In this document: positions 48,800-61,829 of the stretch, in pieces
How positions within the stretch are numbered: the first letter of the stretch is position 1
Layout of the letters: every line of letters begins with the position of its first letter
DNA from: Amblyomma americanum
Taxonomy: Eukaryota; Arthropoda; Arachnida; Ixodida; Ixodidae
Direction: 5' to 3'
Assembly: GCF_052857255.1 (NCBI RefSeq)
Contig: NC_135497.1
Location: 198,378,355-198,442,354, forward strand
Length of the DNA stretch: 64,000 nt
The notes under the pieces: model-generated
The model's database searches: none
Seen by the model: the letters and a program-made list of their open reading frames with translations, nothing else
What the model was told of the DNA's origin: nothing
Program-made: the position numbers and the translations under genes

Positions 48800-49546
48800 C
48801 AAACCTCTTGGTTTCAGCTTACGGCACCCCCTTCGTCTTTTTGTGCTGAGCTCGTTGCAGTTCAAGAAGCACTCTGCTCTGTGGCCGACATAACTATGCT
48901 CCCTGCGGCCCGCGTTGTCATCCGCACTGATGCCCTTCAAGTTGTCCGGTTGCTACGACGTGTTAGCCGCTGTCCAACGATATGTCAGGACATCCACCGG
49001 CTCGCGGCACACATCCTGCAGCCAGTTCGTATTGAGTGGGTCCCACGGGATCTGCTGACCTATCAAAGCCAGGCAGATTTAGCGATCCACCTTGCGAATA
49101 CAAACTCATCTCCGCTTCGGCTCCTTCATTTGGACAATTTTACCCTCCTTTCATCAAGAAAGGAGCTCCTCTGGCGCCACACGCGTGCTCTCATCCCTCC
49201 GTGTGCGGTAACCCTTCCCCGCGGTCTTACCCGTGCAGAGGAGGTTGCGCTTAGGAGGCTCCGGGTCGGGGTTGCCCTCACACCAGCCGTCACTTGGAAG
49301 TGGACTCAGTACCGAGATTTGTTTCCTCGGCCAGGGTGTCCGATATGTAAACACGAGGACATTGAAGCCGACATACATCACTTACTGTGGGACTGCCCAG
49401 CTCTCAAGCCTACAAGGATCCGGCACTTGATGGTAGCAGGTCTTTCACCAAGCAACCCTGCCTCATACATTGCCTGGACGCAGGGACCATACCATCGATC
49501 TCTACTGGACTTCATCAAATCCGCTAACCTTTTTTCATTCATTTAA
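48800..49546 (+). CDS. Partial LINE ORF2: RNase H and CCHC-like C-terminus, open to its stop
   Basis: An uninterrupted frame to the stop at 49544-49546; ATG at 48782 is only the first Met after the truncation point. FCAELVAVQEALCSV holds the acidic residue of RNase H; VVIRTDALQVVRLLRR holds the next Asp; IEWVPRDLLTYQSQADLAIH matches the WVP.H.....N..AD.LA block, with the usual His replaced. The C-terminal zinc motif is CPICKHEDIEADIHHLLWDC. The frame has stayed open for 250 codons, so this insertion is younger than the other relics, but it lacks the RT and endonuclease and cannot act alone. Confidence 0.75.
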   Translation, partial: QTSWFQLTAPPSSFCAELVAVQEALCSVADITMLPAARVVIRTDALQVVRLLRRVSRCPTICQDIHRLAAHILQPVRIEWVPRDLLTYQSQADLAIHLANTNSSPLRLLHLDNFTLLSSRKELLWRHTRALIPPCAVTLPRGLTRAEEVALRRLRVGVALTPAVTWKWTQYRDLFPRPGCPICKHEDIEADIHHLLWDCPALKPTRIRHLMVAGLSPSNPASYIAWTQGPYHRSLLDFIKSANLFSFI

Positions 49547-49615
49547 TCTCTACTACAACATTCATCACCTCACCCATCATTGATGCCCTGGGGCAATAAA
49601 TTTCGCTTTAGAAAA
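48800..49615 (+). mobile_element. 5'-truncated LINE of I/R1/Jockey type (RNase H and zinc-finger end)
   Basis: Only the 3' end of the element is present. It encodes the last 250 codons of ORF2 (see the next entry) and a short 3' UTR with AATAAA at 49595-49600, and stops near 49615. No long A tail is seen. An RNase H domain after RT is typical of the I clade and some relatives. Confidence 0.75.
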
Positions 49616-50065
49616 AGTGAGGATGGTGATAAAGTATATTGAAAAGTGTGAAACGAGCACGTTCATGACGATATGATCAGTTTTCCAGTTCAGTTGGTTA
49701 CTTTGAAGTGGTGATAATAGTAAAGCGCGAGTAGTCTGAGATGATAATTTCAATAGTGCGGTTTTGCATGAATTCCTTGTTAGTGATGAAATTAGGTCAG
49801 CTTGGTCAGCGTTTAAAGTGGCTGCGGTGTATTGGTCATTTAGCCGGGTTAGAATGCCATAGAGACGTTTTTAACGTTTATGGGTACTTGTTAAGCATTG
49901 TGTTTGAGTTCACGGTTAGCAGACGCTACAGTAGTGCTAATATGGTGATGTCATGTGGGGTCAAATTGAAGGTGCATCCGAAGGTACTTAATGTAGTTCC
50001 ACACAATTGTCAAAAAGTTTTAAAAAAATTTAAATTCTTGGATTTAATATCGAGAAGTGGCACGT
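49616..50065. other. No supported gene
   Basis: A plus-strand frame (49741-50208, 155 codons) runs into the next SINE and is not a gene. Confidence 0.35.
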
Positions 50066-50262
50066 GTGGTATGAGGGGCACCGTACTGGAGAGATACGGA
50101 TTAATTTATACAGACTGGGCTTTCGTAACGTGCGCTGACATCGCACAGCACAAGGGCGCCTTTTGTGTTTCGCTTCCATCGAAATGTGGCTGCCTCGGCT
50201 GTGGCTGAAGCTGGGTCCTGCGGCTCTGTATCCGAGCGCCCTATCCACTGACCCGCTGCGAC
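50066..50262 (-). mobile_element. SINE of Ruka or second type, head and body
   Basis: On the minus strand from 50262: GTCGCAGCGGGTCAGTGGAT, a degraded B-box area, CATTTCGATGGAAGCGAAAC, GGCGCCCTTGTGCTGTGCGA, then GTCAGCGCACGTTACGAAAG. The match weakens near 50070 (CGGTGCCCCTCATACC). It is an old copy. Confidence 0.7.
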
Positions 50263-51281
50263 AGATATTTGTAGTGAATAATGTAAGCGGTTGGAATGCG
50301 AAGTTGTCGACGAGTAAATGTCGACGAGTAAATGACATAGGCTTTGTTTCCGATACATTTATTGTCATTAACTAGGACGAACACCATGAGCTTACTGCAT
50401 CCTGGTCTGACTGAACGGACAGCCCGTTAGTGTCATTAGTATTCTTACATTATATTACACAATCTTCAGCGTATAACTTAACTCGAGATGTTACTGCGCT
50501 AGGTAGATCCTTCATTTAGTTCAGAAATGCAAGAGAGGGAGCAGGCTACCTTAGGGTACACCACGCAGACACGACATTTAGTCAAGGAGAGTTAGGGCTA
50601 TTAAATATGGTGTACCGTTTTTTCGAGACGTGTGGAAACCTTTAATCTATGTGAGAACATCAGAAGGAATATTAAACTGCGTTAGTTTCTGTGGAAGACT
50701 GTGATGAGGCTTCCGCTCGAATGCTTTACTAATCTAGAAGGATACTGCGTCATAGTGAAAGCCTGCATTAACTGATAGGGGTAAGCAAAAACTAAATCCG
50801 AAGAATTGAGCACCAAACGAAAATGCCTTGCAGACGGCACTCTGGTACTTGAAAATCATGGCTGGTGCGCGGCGATGACCGTTCTTTGGTTTCTTTGTGA
50901 AACAGGCTAGATACCCACCTCTGACACAGTCGCGGCGACTGTGCATAGACTACATGAATTACACTGCGAACGACGCCGGGACATGTTTGTGTATATGTGT
51001 CAACAGCCCTTCTCTGGAGCTCTATCATACGTGAGTCTGCTAAGTTGTGTTAATGGAGGCCCACCTTTGAACCTTTTGTAAGTGACGTGCGTCTGTATGT
51101 GTGAAAGACATGTACAGCGAGTGTTATGCATTATAACCTCCGCGAGAGACGGTTGCCAGCCATTGTGTCCGTGGACATCTCATTGGATTATGACATCATC
51201 ACCTTCCGTTTGCACTCTGCCTCTCCTTCCCCTTTCCCCTGTATAGAGGAGCACTTATAGTAACAATTAAACTATAAATGT
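50263..51281. other. No supported gene
   Basis: ATGTCGACGAGTAA-type direct repeat (GTCGACGAGTAAAT twice, about 50307-50333) is the only structure. Short frames have no motif. Confidence 0.4.
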
Positions 51282-51412
51282 GTGTAAGGTAAGGAGAACC
51301 GTTGGCCTCACCTTTCGAGACCGTTTGGTCTTTAGGCGTGCCGCCAGGGGTCCACTATGCGGCTGAGAAGCAAAATCTCTGCCTGGTTACTTCTGGCAGA
51401 GACGGTACATTA
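51282..51412 (+). mobile_element. Truncated relative of the 35.7-kb MITE
   Basis: GTAAGGTAAGGAGAACC, then CTCACCTTT, then CACTATGCGGC and GAAGCAAAATC lead into GCCTGGTTACTTCTGGCAGA and GACGGTA. In the same order, the reverse complement of 35658-35782 has GTAAGGTAAGGAGAGCC, CTCACTTT, GCTATGC, GAGGCAAA and the terminus. Only one terminus is present here. It joins a SINE fragment directly. Confidence 0.6.
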
Positions 51413-51415
51413 CCG

Positions 51416-51502
51416 AATCCCCTAAGGTCAAAATAAATCCGGAGCCCTGTACTACAGCGCCTCTCGTAGCCCATGTGCCGCTTTGGTGCGTTAAACCACA
51501 CA
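51416..51502 (+). mobile_element. Second-type SINE, 3' fragment
   Basis: ATCCGGAGCCCTGTACTACA, GCGCCTCTCGTAGCCCATGT and GCCGCTTTGGTGCGTTAAAC match the 3' end of the family. The head is missing. A CATACC array follows immediately. Confidence 0.65.
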
Positions 51503-51640
51503 TACCACAACATACCATAACATAGCTTGGCATGCCATGTTATGCTATGGCATACAATACCTCATCGTACCTCACCGTACCGCACCGTACCTCACCGCAC
51601 CGTATCATACCATGCAATGTCACACCATACCATAGCATTT
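51501..51640. repeat. Degenerate CATACC/GTACC tandem array
   Basis: About 140 bp built from short units such as CATACCA, CATAACA, GTACCTCACC and GTACCGCACC. No fixed period. It sits at the 3' end of a SINE fragment. A minor similar stretch occurs at 59959-59995. Confidence 0.75.
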
Positions 51641-54600
51641 ATATTAGTGTTCGTCCTGTGCTATGTTAAACTGTGTGTATGTCGAAATGAATCAACCAAT
51701 TGGCCCGTGTAGCGCCATTAATTTCCCCCGCCATTAAGTGCCCGGTAAATTACCGCTTCTTTTCTTTTCACTTTCCCTAGAGAGTATCAAGAGTGGTGAC
51801 CATACACTGTTCGAATAGAGACCACGTCCGCATTGAAGCGCAATGCCACTAAGTCAGCACTGCAGTGGCATTGCATCATGAGTAGTAACGACCCTCCTTC
51901 GCAGGCTTTTTACGGCTCTGCTATTGTACCAGCTTTGTACTGCCTTACAGAGTGGACGTTGGCAAGTGTCATGCTGAATCAGCTGGAAAAAAAATGAAGA
52001 ATTCAGTGACGTTTTTTTATCTTTAAGCGCTAGCTTTCCCATTATAACAGCATCTATCTCCTCTTTGTCGGCTAATCTGCTAGCGTCAATTAGATCTCGG
52101 CATAATCTCACATTAATGCCTACAATGAAAAACTCACGCACAATAAGAGCGCTGCATGCAGTTCTACGCAGAATTGAAGGTTATTGAGGGAGGCAACGAA
52201 AGTCAAAGGGCGCCGCAGTTTATGAAGAGGTCAGGTGGGAACTCAGTGACTTGCGGCAGACTTGCAAAAAAATTGCGTACTATTTGAATATATCGAAAAT
52301 AAACCTCTGTGTTGTTGTTTCATTTCAGGGCTCAGTTATAGAACTCCCGGAAAAAAGGTGTAGACGAAAAAAAAACACATGTGCAACATGGACGGTTGCA
52401 GTCTCGTCCGTGTTATGCGTTTGTCTTTTTCTTCCCACATTTTGCCTCGCAGTTCTATCAATGCACTGAGTACATCAGCGTTGGTGAGGAAGGGACATGC
52501 CGCAGAATGGGCGTCGTTGTCCTGTTGTTTTGCGAGGGCAGGGAAAAACGTTTCACATGCGATTCAAAGTTCAAGTTTCAGCAAATCATTCACTGTTCAG
52601 TATCGAGTGTATCCTTGCGTGAACATTCTTTCACAGCGTTCCTGGCTGTTCATTACAGGTGCTTTCATCTCTCACTGTTGGCGTTCTCTTTTAATTTAGC
52701 ATTGAAAGTCCGATTTGAAAGTCATTAACCCTTTCCCTTTGGAAGAAGAACCATTTTAACAGAGAAAATGAGTAGGATGCGTTCAGGATTTCATGTTATC
52801 TGTGCATCATACGTACCTGTTATTTACACATCAGGAGCTTGTCTCAGAACACACGCTTTGGAAATGCTTTGCAAACGCTTTGCATACGGAGTGCAGAAGT
52901 TCATATGACCGAAAACTTTTAAATAGTTTACGTCACCTGTACATAGGGCCGGTATGAGGGCTGCATTAGAGGAGGAAACTAATGCAAGAAAAAAAGTTAT
53001 AGAAACGAACGAACAGAGGCCCTGGGAACCAATCCAAGGGCTCAGTAAAGCAAGCTGTTAACATACATAGCCCCATGTTTAATTAACCACTTCGGAAACT
53101 TCCCAGAGACAGTGCCGATTATGTCTCGAGCACTATTGAATTCTACGTTGCCGACATTAAAGGACCGCCTGACATCAAAGCCACTACCTTTAATTAGGCC
53201 GTGCAGTAGAGTTTCTTGGTTCTTACGACCGATAATATAAGACCTGTCTAAGGCTATTATATCAGCTGCAGCTACTTCAGATTAGCGCGCATGTAAGCGA
53301 CTGCGTATTAATTGCTGCGATATAAAGCATTGTAAAAGGTACGACCGCAGTAATATCATCGTTAATGGAAGGAAAAGAAAAACAGTGCTGAACGCTCATT
53401 TTCCACTTCAGATTCACCAAACTCCACTTATTTAAGTGCATTTCGTGGCTGGCTGGAGCGTTTGCTAATTATAATGACAGGGCAGCGCTCATGCATAAAG
53501 TGCTCACGCGGGGCTCCCATACAAAAGCGGTACGAAATGAGCCAGTTGACGAGCGCTGGTGTAAGGTTCGTTAAAAAAAACGGCAATTATATATGCGGGG
53601 TAAAAACTTTTACAAACAACACTGAAGTAATTGTGACTGCACTCTTTCATTTCGGTGCTCTTACAGTAACGCTTGACCGGAATGTAAAAACGGCAGCAGA
53701 AATAAATATCTCAGAAGCAGAAGCAGCTCCTCCAGCACTGAAGAAGCCTGATCATTTCCGAAGGTCTTCTTACCATTCAGCGCACCCTTCAGAAGACTTA
53801 ACGCGTGAAAGTTTGATGGTACGAGGCCGTTTGAGTACGCAGGTTGTCGGATGCACTCAAGGCGCTGGTCACCAGTCGAAGACTCTTTCTCTCTACAGCC
53901 GTATGTGGCTTCGCATTGTTACCGAGTAGGCCCACATGTCCCGACTGCCATCAGGCTGTGCCATTTTCGGAGAATGGCCAGCTTCGAACTTTTCCTCAGC
54001 ACGTTAGGCACGGATTAAAGCTCCGGTTGTGGATATGGGGTAGTCTAAGACTTGCTCCCCTGTGATACGAGAAGAAAGTCCAATCAATATAGCTAGCTCA
54101 TTGATTCACTCGGCTTTTGGGAGGGGATGTGGTTCACCTCCATGCTTCGTTCCTTTCTCCCTGGATCGCACATAATGAGAAGCTTAAGCGATTCGCCGTC
54201 AGCCTCATACGCGAACACAATATCCTCAGTATGCATGGATACTGTTGTCATCTATTTCCGGCATGAACCGCTTGGGAAACAACTTCCGCACGCCTTTCTG
54301 AACTTAGCTTGTCGCGAAAAATGCGGTGGGCCATTTGAGAGCTTATTTTCAATTGCGATGGGCTCCCTTCTGGACAGTGACATGCCAGTTTTCACGTATC
54401 ACGCTTTCTACGGCTGCAGTGTTTTCCATGACAGCCACGAGTGGTGTGCATCCTGCAAAGAATCTTGGGGACTATAAATCTCCAGTGTACGATCTTACAT
54501 GGCAGTGCAATTATACACATTTTTGGAGCAATACTGTTGCCGCCGTACTCAACTGCCATCTGACAAAGCATATGGGTAGGAAGCATAGCTTCATGGGTTA

Positions 54601-56844
54601 AATGGTATACGGCTCACATGGAAACCTATAGTACGCAAGCTGACAAGACAGAAGGTAGAGAAACACATACGACAGGTGCTTGCCCTGTTCCTGTCTTATT
54701 CCGCCTAATGTGATTGTAAAGACAGCATATTTTGCGCCCTCAGTAAACCAGTTCCTTAAAAGGCTTCATTGTGCACTTGCTCGGTGAACGGTTGCAAGGG
54801 CACGGCCCTTTTATCGAGCAGTTTATCTCGTTCCGGAAAACGGACACATACACAGTAGTACAGAGTATGCAGTCAGACTTGAACTGTTTCGTTTTTTTTT
54901 AGATGATGCTTGGGAACAAAAAGGCGGCGCAATCTCCACAACGACTGAGAATATGACCTGCCAGTCATAAAACGCTCTTTCGTAAGATAACTGCAGTGGA
55001 TCTCGGCCTTAGGCCCTGTTGCGCTCGATGCAAGCCTGTAGTTGATGCAAGAAATACAGGGAAGAACATGCAGACCCCAGGGAAGGAAACGGGCAGAAAT
55101 GTATGGGCAGGCGAGCAGCACTAAGCTGATGAAGACAAAATGTGACATTGAAACTAAATTCGGCGATGCATAGTCGCACTGAAATAACCCCTCTGTAACT
55201 GTGATGATTTTTGTTCCAACCGAAGTGCCATGAAATTAAGCTTTTCTTGTATATATGCCGTTTTCCGCACAGAAACGAAAAAAAAAGTCAGTGCGGCGAA
55301 GATGCGCGACTCAACAAATTATTTTGAACTTTTTGGTGGTAGCGAGAATTGGTTTTCCCTTTTGAAATTGGGAGACTGACGGATTTCATCCTCGTGATAA
55401 AGCCAGTGAACGTGCAGCACTTGTAGTTGATTCAGCGAAAACATCGAGCGTGGTACCAATGTCAGCGAGGCAGTCAGAAGCACCTGTGGCTAGGTGAATT
55501 TCGGTTTTGCTGAAGAGCAGAATAAGGCGCGGCTTCAACGGTAATGTTGTGTTATTCATGTTAGCCGGCTCTACTTCTTAGAGTTTGCAGTTATGATGGA
55601 TTGTGCGGCGAACTGAATAATTAAATAATTATAAAATAGGGAGCATCAATAGAGTAAAATGTTCCCATGAGTTGCTTTAAATGAAAAAAATATATATCGC
55701 TACTGTGCTCGATAAAGTTGAACATTTATATTACAAGTGGAGCCGGGTCGCTACGGCCGCAACTGCGCGACCGGGACAGCAGCTGCAGGGAAAAGAAAGA
55801 CCTGCGCAGGTTGAGGTGCGGTTGGTTAGAAGGGATGTCGAAGGATGTACACTTTCACATAGTAGCATTTTTCAACGACATTACGTCTATAGAACTTACG
55901 ACATTGGACGGTATCGCTTCCTTTTGCACGATGTATCCACTGGACTTCAGCAACCACCAACTGTCTTCATCCCCTCATCGGCACAGGCGTTGTGCTAGTG
56001 CTGTTGCACTGTCTTTAGGAATGCCTTTTTCTGAACAGACGGAAGACAACGGACGCATGCAACTTCTCAGCAACCGCTTTGCGAATGTTATGACTTCGGC
56101 AGCAAGAAATGATTTTGACAGAATCGAAACATCAAGCTCGACAGAGCACAAGAAATTTGCAAGTACACTGTTGCCTTGGCTTACGAAAGAAGGCGGTTAT
56201 TGCAGATCATTTTAAGAAGCCTTTTTCTTGATTGATTGATTGATTGATTGATTAATTAAAGTCTTATTCGGACATGCTTGGTCTGAGGTGACGGTACAAA
56301 AGGCAATTCACTTTTGCCTGACAAGGCCCCGTCATCGACTACAGTTCTGAGCAGGATGACAAAGGCAAATAACATAAACACGGTAAGTCAACATATACAG
56401 TCAATACAAAGTAAACAATGGTCCATAGGGTCCTAGTACGTACGTATATCTGGTGAGCTGTCGGCGGGCGACGGCCATTCCCATGTTGCGCCCACTGTGA
56501 ATGCGGGTTTTGGGCCCACTGAAAACGACTGTCGGAATAAAGAAATCGCTATTCGACTCCAAAACTCTAATCAAATTGAACTAAAAAGATGACTGCTACA
56601 GTCTCTTGCAACGCAGTATTTCGTCTTTGTTTCAATTGGTCGTGACATGTATTGTTAGGAAAAAAACAGGTGGGGAAGCAAACTACCAGTCACAGGAACG
56701 GCGCCGTTCTGGACGCGGCGCCGCGTCTAGCCGCGCCACTGCCGCTCCACGCAGTCCGGCCGTTGGCATCGGGACCATGCCTCGCCATTTTGTCGCACAG
56801 TCCCCACATAGTTTCTTTCCTGCGAGGGAAAAAACGTCGAAAAA
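51641..56844. other. No supported gene (5.2 kb)
   Basis: The longest frames, 53462-53929 (155 codons), 55718-56215 (165 codons) and 54127-54477 (116 codons), all plus strand, show no known domain, and others overlap them. A (TTGA)n repeat lies at 56230-56256. Confidence 0.35.
56230..56256. repeat. (TTGA)n microsatellite
   Basis: Six units of TTGA followed by TTAATTAA. Confidence 0.9.
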
Positions 56845-57075
56845 GCTCTTCACACGCGTCAAATTCGTCGTCGTACTCCGTCACTGGTCTTAAGTCAGGG
56901 CACATCCACCATTGCGACGTGGACACGGGGCGCGTTGTTGCCATTAAGTGGCATCACGGGCGTGTTTATGCCCCGACTAGCGCGCCATCTTGCGCGCCCG
57001 ACTTCGGCGGGAGAAACAACCAACGACAGAGGACCAGATGAATGGAAAGCAAAATTTATTGTTAGAAATTACGGC
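56845..57075 (+). repeat. Dispersed repeat, copy 2 of 2
   Basis: Aligns in order with 21235-21470: CGCGTCAAATTCGTCGTCGT, ACTCCGTCACTGG, GACACGGGGCGCGTTG, GGGCGTGTTTATG, AGAGGACCAGATGAATGG and TTACGGCCCATGGG. This copy is longer in the middle. See the other copy for possible class. Confidence 0.6.
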
Positions 57076-60000
57076 CCATGGGCATCCCAATAATCGCCGC
57101 TTAAAGATTGTGAAAAAGAGAGCGACAGCAGCAACAACAAAAAAATCAAGGCAAGATCAAGGCAATTCAAGCAACCGCAAGTGAGCGGCGTGGAAATAAT
57201 ATGCATATGCAAGCTCTATATCATTCCTGAAACTGGAGAACAACATGGCGGGAATAAATCCGCAACCTGCAGCTCTGTCGTCCGCATAGTTGTAGTCGGG
57301 CGCGACTGTCTGCAGCGAAGTCCCGCCGCCCACATCCGTAACTCCACACATAGTTTCGACGTGATAAAAGTTCGTCCATAAAGCTTTTTGTATAACGTAA
57401 ACTAAAATTTCATCAGTAGACATAAGTATAGGCGTGATAAATGTGATCCCTCTCATTTATTTACTAGAGAGAAATATTTAAATTCTGGACTTTGTTTATT
57501 GCGCTGCTTGTTTAGCGGAGTAATATAGCACACTGCGGGCCGTGGGCAGCTGTTGTCAAGTGCTGTTTCTTTTTAAAATTTTTATCCTAAAATAGGCGGA
57601 GAAAATAACGCCAAAACAGTCACATCGCCAATAATTAAAACGGGTCTTTTCATCAAAGAAAATATTCGAAATAAAAATTCACAGTATGGACGCGTGCGTT
57701 TGTCGAGATTTCTTCCTGTCAGTTTGATGATGTCGCATAAATGCAGAATAGGTTCTTTATTCCCCAAACTGAGTGTCAGAAGGGAGGAGCCCACTCGGGC
57801 CAGGGGCGATAAAAGCCAAGTGTTATAGGACAGAAAAGCTCCAAATTACTGGATATGTGAACAGGAAGGCTTGCTTTGCGGGGAATTAATGACCGTACTG
57901 CACATTAAAGGACACGCAATATGCGCCTACGAAAGCACGCTCTTCTGTGAACTTTTTACGTACATGTCATTTACGAGGTCTTTCCAGAAGACCGGAGTAA
58001 ATATCAAAGTGCTGTTTAAGAAATCTCCTTCTAACTTATTATTACAGCATTTGAGCCCCGAACAAAGTCCCCGTCCGGACCCTTCGTGGCCGCGCTCGAG
58101 AATGCAAATGGGAGGTGATAAGACGAACTTGGAGCGCGCAGAATAGCGCCGCGTTACTCAGCGCGAGCCGGAGCTGCTCATTTAGCGCTCTCAAAACTCT
58201 CTTTCGTCGCAGAAGGTGACTTAAGTCGGCCGGGGGCCAGAATTCAAGATCTCAGCGTGAAGCAAGGTATAATGCACTTACTTAAGTTGACCTGACATTG
58301 AACGCATTCTTAGGAAGGCACGGATTAGTTCCAATTTTAAGGATGGACTTTGTCTTCCACGTCCATACATGATGACGCTTTTATTTTCCTGATGAGTTCA
58401 ATCACGAGAAAAAAAATAATTCACTTATTCAGATGCTGTAAGTCTGATAACTGCTGTCGCCTATACCAGATGGGCAAGTACGCGAGAATACCTATATGAT
58501 ATGACATTGAATACAAAAGGTGAGGTGTAGCTCCATGGCTAGCGCTGCGCGGCTTGCACGTGCACAAGATTTCGTGCACAATCGGGTAGAATACCGATTA
58601 GCGTGTCTGATGGGTAGTATGAGCGCCTGTGGATGAAAACCTGCAGTAGTGATAAACTTGATCACTTTTCACTTTCAAAGAAAGCGGTTTATTTTTATGA
58701 AGCAAAGTGCAAGTAATTAGGAGGAGGGATTGACTACTAGCCTTGTAGCAGGCTTCTATAACCTGCGAAATTGTAGAAAAGAGAGGTGCAGAATATATAA
58801 CGATTACTTAAACACGTCGAAGTACAGGATTAGAAAGCAGCCCATCTCAAAGCTGGGAATGAAAAAGTAGATGATTAAACCTTGAATTCCGCCGGCTTTC
58901 TTATCTATGCATCGCCTTCACATAAACAGGCAATTCATTTTCTGTAATGCAGAAAAACATATGAAAATATTTATTGCCGATTTTCAACTGGTTTTCTGAC
59001 TAAATTATTGTTAAATGCTGCAAAAACCAAAGTCGCGTTTTTCATTTGAGAAGAACGGATGTTTCCTGAAGTAAAACTACGATTTCATTAAATAACAGTG
59101 TGACTGAATATGTGGGTTTATTCAAATATATTGAAGTTATATTTCTTGAGGATTTTAGCTGGAAGGTGCAGATGGACAGTGTGTGTGGTAAAGTTTTATT
59201 TGATTGCTACGCCCTTACCGAGGACTGATAACATTTCCTTTGAAACAAATTACGCAGTTTGCACATTTCATTATTTCATTGTCATATAAGTTATCACAAT
59301 GAGTCATGTGGACATACTTACTGAAGAAATCTAATGTCTCTACAACGCTTGCAACAACGAGCTCTAAGGATATTTTCCTCACTTGATTGTCGAAGCAGCA
59401 GCTTTTTTCAATATCTCCAAGCATTAAATTTTCTTCTCTGCTTGACTGAAAAATTTTCGTTCTCGTAATACTGCAATAACCAATAACTCTACAATTCCAT
59501 TGGGTTTATTCATCTTGCCTGTTTGAAACACAAGCCATGATGCTAACGGTAACTATACACTTCGAAACCTTAACATTACATACTACGAGAGAATAATTTA
59601 ATTTTTGAAGACGAAGGTCTTTAATACACTACCAATGTAATTAAATCTTTGCAGAAATTTCAAGACTTGTTGTCTTGGAAGGTATTTTTCTCATATAATA
59701 AAATTTCGAAGCGACATCGTTGTTTTACTCTGTTTGCATTTTGTTGAAACGTTGGTTCTCACGCACTTTATGCGGTACACCCTAACAGTTATGTATTGGT
59801 CCAGATCATAGCCATGCAAGCTACCGGTCCAAACATTGTGTACGGATAATTTTGAAACGAGAAAACAAAGGTTTTTTTTTTACTTGACGTGAACACACCC
59901 TGGAATTCACTAGGGGCTGCGATAAGCTAAAACTCATCGTCCCTCTCCTTCCTAATCGACACATACCATACCATGCCGACACATACCATCCCCTACTCCA

Positions 60001-61767
60001 CAAACATTCCCTGTTGGCCCCTACCTCATTAATCCCAATATCGTCACCCTCGAGCTCCTTCCTATAGTTCATGCCCTTCAGACCATTCGACAGCTGCCCC
60101 TAACCTTCAACTATGTAGTGTACATTGACTGCTGCTGTTTGCTGTAAGGCACACATAACAGGCGCCATAATGAACCCTGGAAAGTGATAACCTACTGGAC
60201 AACAAACGAAATGCAGAAACTGTCGCACAAACTATCAAAAGTATTGCATAACCAATTATGGCCATAAAACGCAGATTGGAGGTATTTTCTCCAGTCATCT
60301 CTGCGCACAACTGATATGTTAGTACTGCCTCTTTTGTTGCCGTATTAATTTTATTCACTTGAAAACAGTACAAGTTACCGTTTTAATTCCGCAAATAATT
60401 CCGCATATAAATTTCGAAATTAAATTTAAAGCTAATCTTGATTCCGGAAACAAATTTTGTTGAAAAATGAAGAACTGATCCTCTGTAATGCACTTTTAAA
60501 AGTTTTTAACTACTCCGCTTCAAGGGTTGCTTCTATCCGATGCTGTTATGAAATTCTATACTGTTAACCCACTATGCAGTGAAAGGAGCCAGCAAGAAGT
60601 CTGCACTTTGGAACGTTGACGTGTCGTCTTTTTAATCGATGTCTTTAATTCCATTCTTTAAACCGGCATTGGAAGAGAGCATTGGAAGCAGAGTTCTATA
60701 CTTCCAGTTCTTTCGTGACTCTTTCCGCTCCCTTTAACTTTTTGGAGAGGCGTTTTCACTAGCCCGTAGTTTAAGGCGCCGTTTACGCCATTATGATGCC
60801 TAACAATGACCGACACTAACTTGCCGGAGCGTCGAACACGTCTTACAAAAATTCTATGCTTTAATTCTCGCAAAATCTGCACTTTGTTATGCATTGTTTC
60901 TATTTCACGCTGTTGAGTGTCGAAATTTCAAGATTATGCGGGAAAAACGTAATGCTCAGTTAGCAGGTTTTAGCGATTATAGCCTCAATTTAGTGGCGGT
61001 CGACGTGAACAAAACAGAAAAGTGTCTTCCTTTGTGGCCCCTTATCTAAAGTGAAATCTTTTCTACCGAGCCTTTAGGTTGAATACGGACAGTCAAAAAC
61101 ATTCCGCCTTTGAATGACGATCTTTGGCCCTTCCGCTGCGCTAAAGCGAAAGAACAAAGGACGGTTTGAATTTTTCAAGATGGTTTTGAGGCATCCTATA
61201 AGCAAGGCCTTGTTACTTTTAAAGCTGGCATCAAGCTGGTCGATCAAGGTATAAATACTCTCGCCAAGTATGTGCACATCGAGTGTGCCTTTTTGCTTTT
61301 AAACGATGACCTAAAATGGGTGCAAGCGGCTTTTTATACAAATAAACATTATACCACTAGGTCATAAAACACGTGAGACATTTAAATGAATGACGATTAA
61401 TAGTTATTCACTAAATATTCTTATTTTTTCCCAAGCGATTAAATAGTGCAATGCCCTGCCTTATGATCAGAACACTATCTCGCCCCTTTCACTTCTGAGC
61501 ATTTTATCATTGTTTACTACTCTTAATGAGATGACATTGAATTCACTGGCAGTATTGATGCGTTTGCCAGTCGCTTCATTTCAAAAATTGCAACACTGTA
61601 CATGTTTTTTTGTTTGCTTCCTTCGCTTACGTCTGGCTATCGGTGTTCACTGCTTTGACCGAGTGTTATATAGTTGTGATTTCTCGTCACTTTTAATTTT
61701 TCTTAACTTGTTCTCTTTGTGACATGCTACGTTACCTCGACCTCAAATAAGGCTTTCAGCACGTAGA
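57076..61767. other. No supported gene (4.7 kb)
   Basis: AT-rich. Minus-strand frames at 60107-60373 (with a hydrophobic stretch FMAIIGYAILLIVCATVSAF), 60658-60894 and 61074-61277 have no known motif; they could be exons of an unknown gene, but no splice-site pattern convinces me. Confidence 0.3.
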
Positions 61768-61791
61768 AAATAAATAAATAAATAAATAAAT
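61768..61791. repeat. (AAAT)n microsatellite
   Basis: Six units of AAAT just before the second gypsy fragment. Confidence 0.9.
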
Positions 61792-61829
61792 CGTAAAGAA
61801 GACGCACATTTGCCACAAAGACTAAGATG

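Noticed and set aside
53462..53929. 155-codon plus-strand frame
   Set aside because: No domain, no conserved-looking motif, and no neighbouring exon or promoter signal.
55718..56215. 165-codon plus-strand frame
   Set aside because: Another long frame overlaps it on the same strand and no motif is visible; chance is likely.
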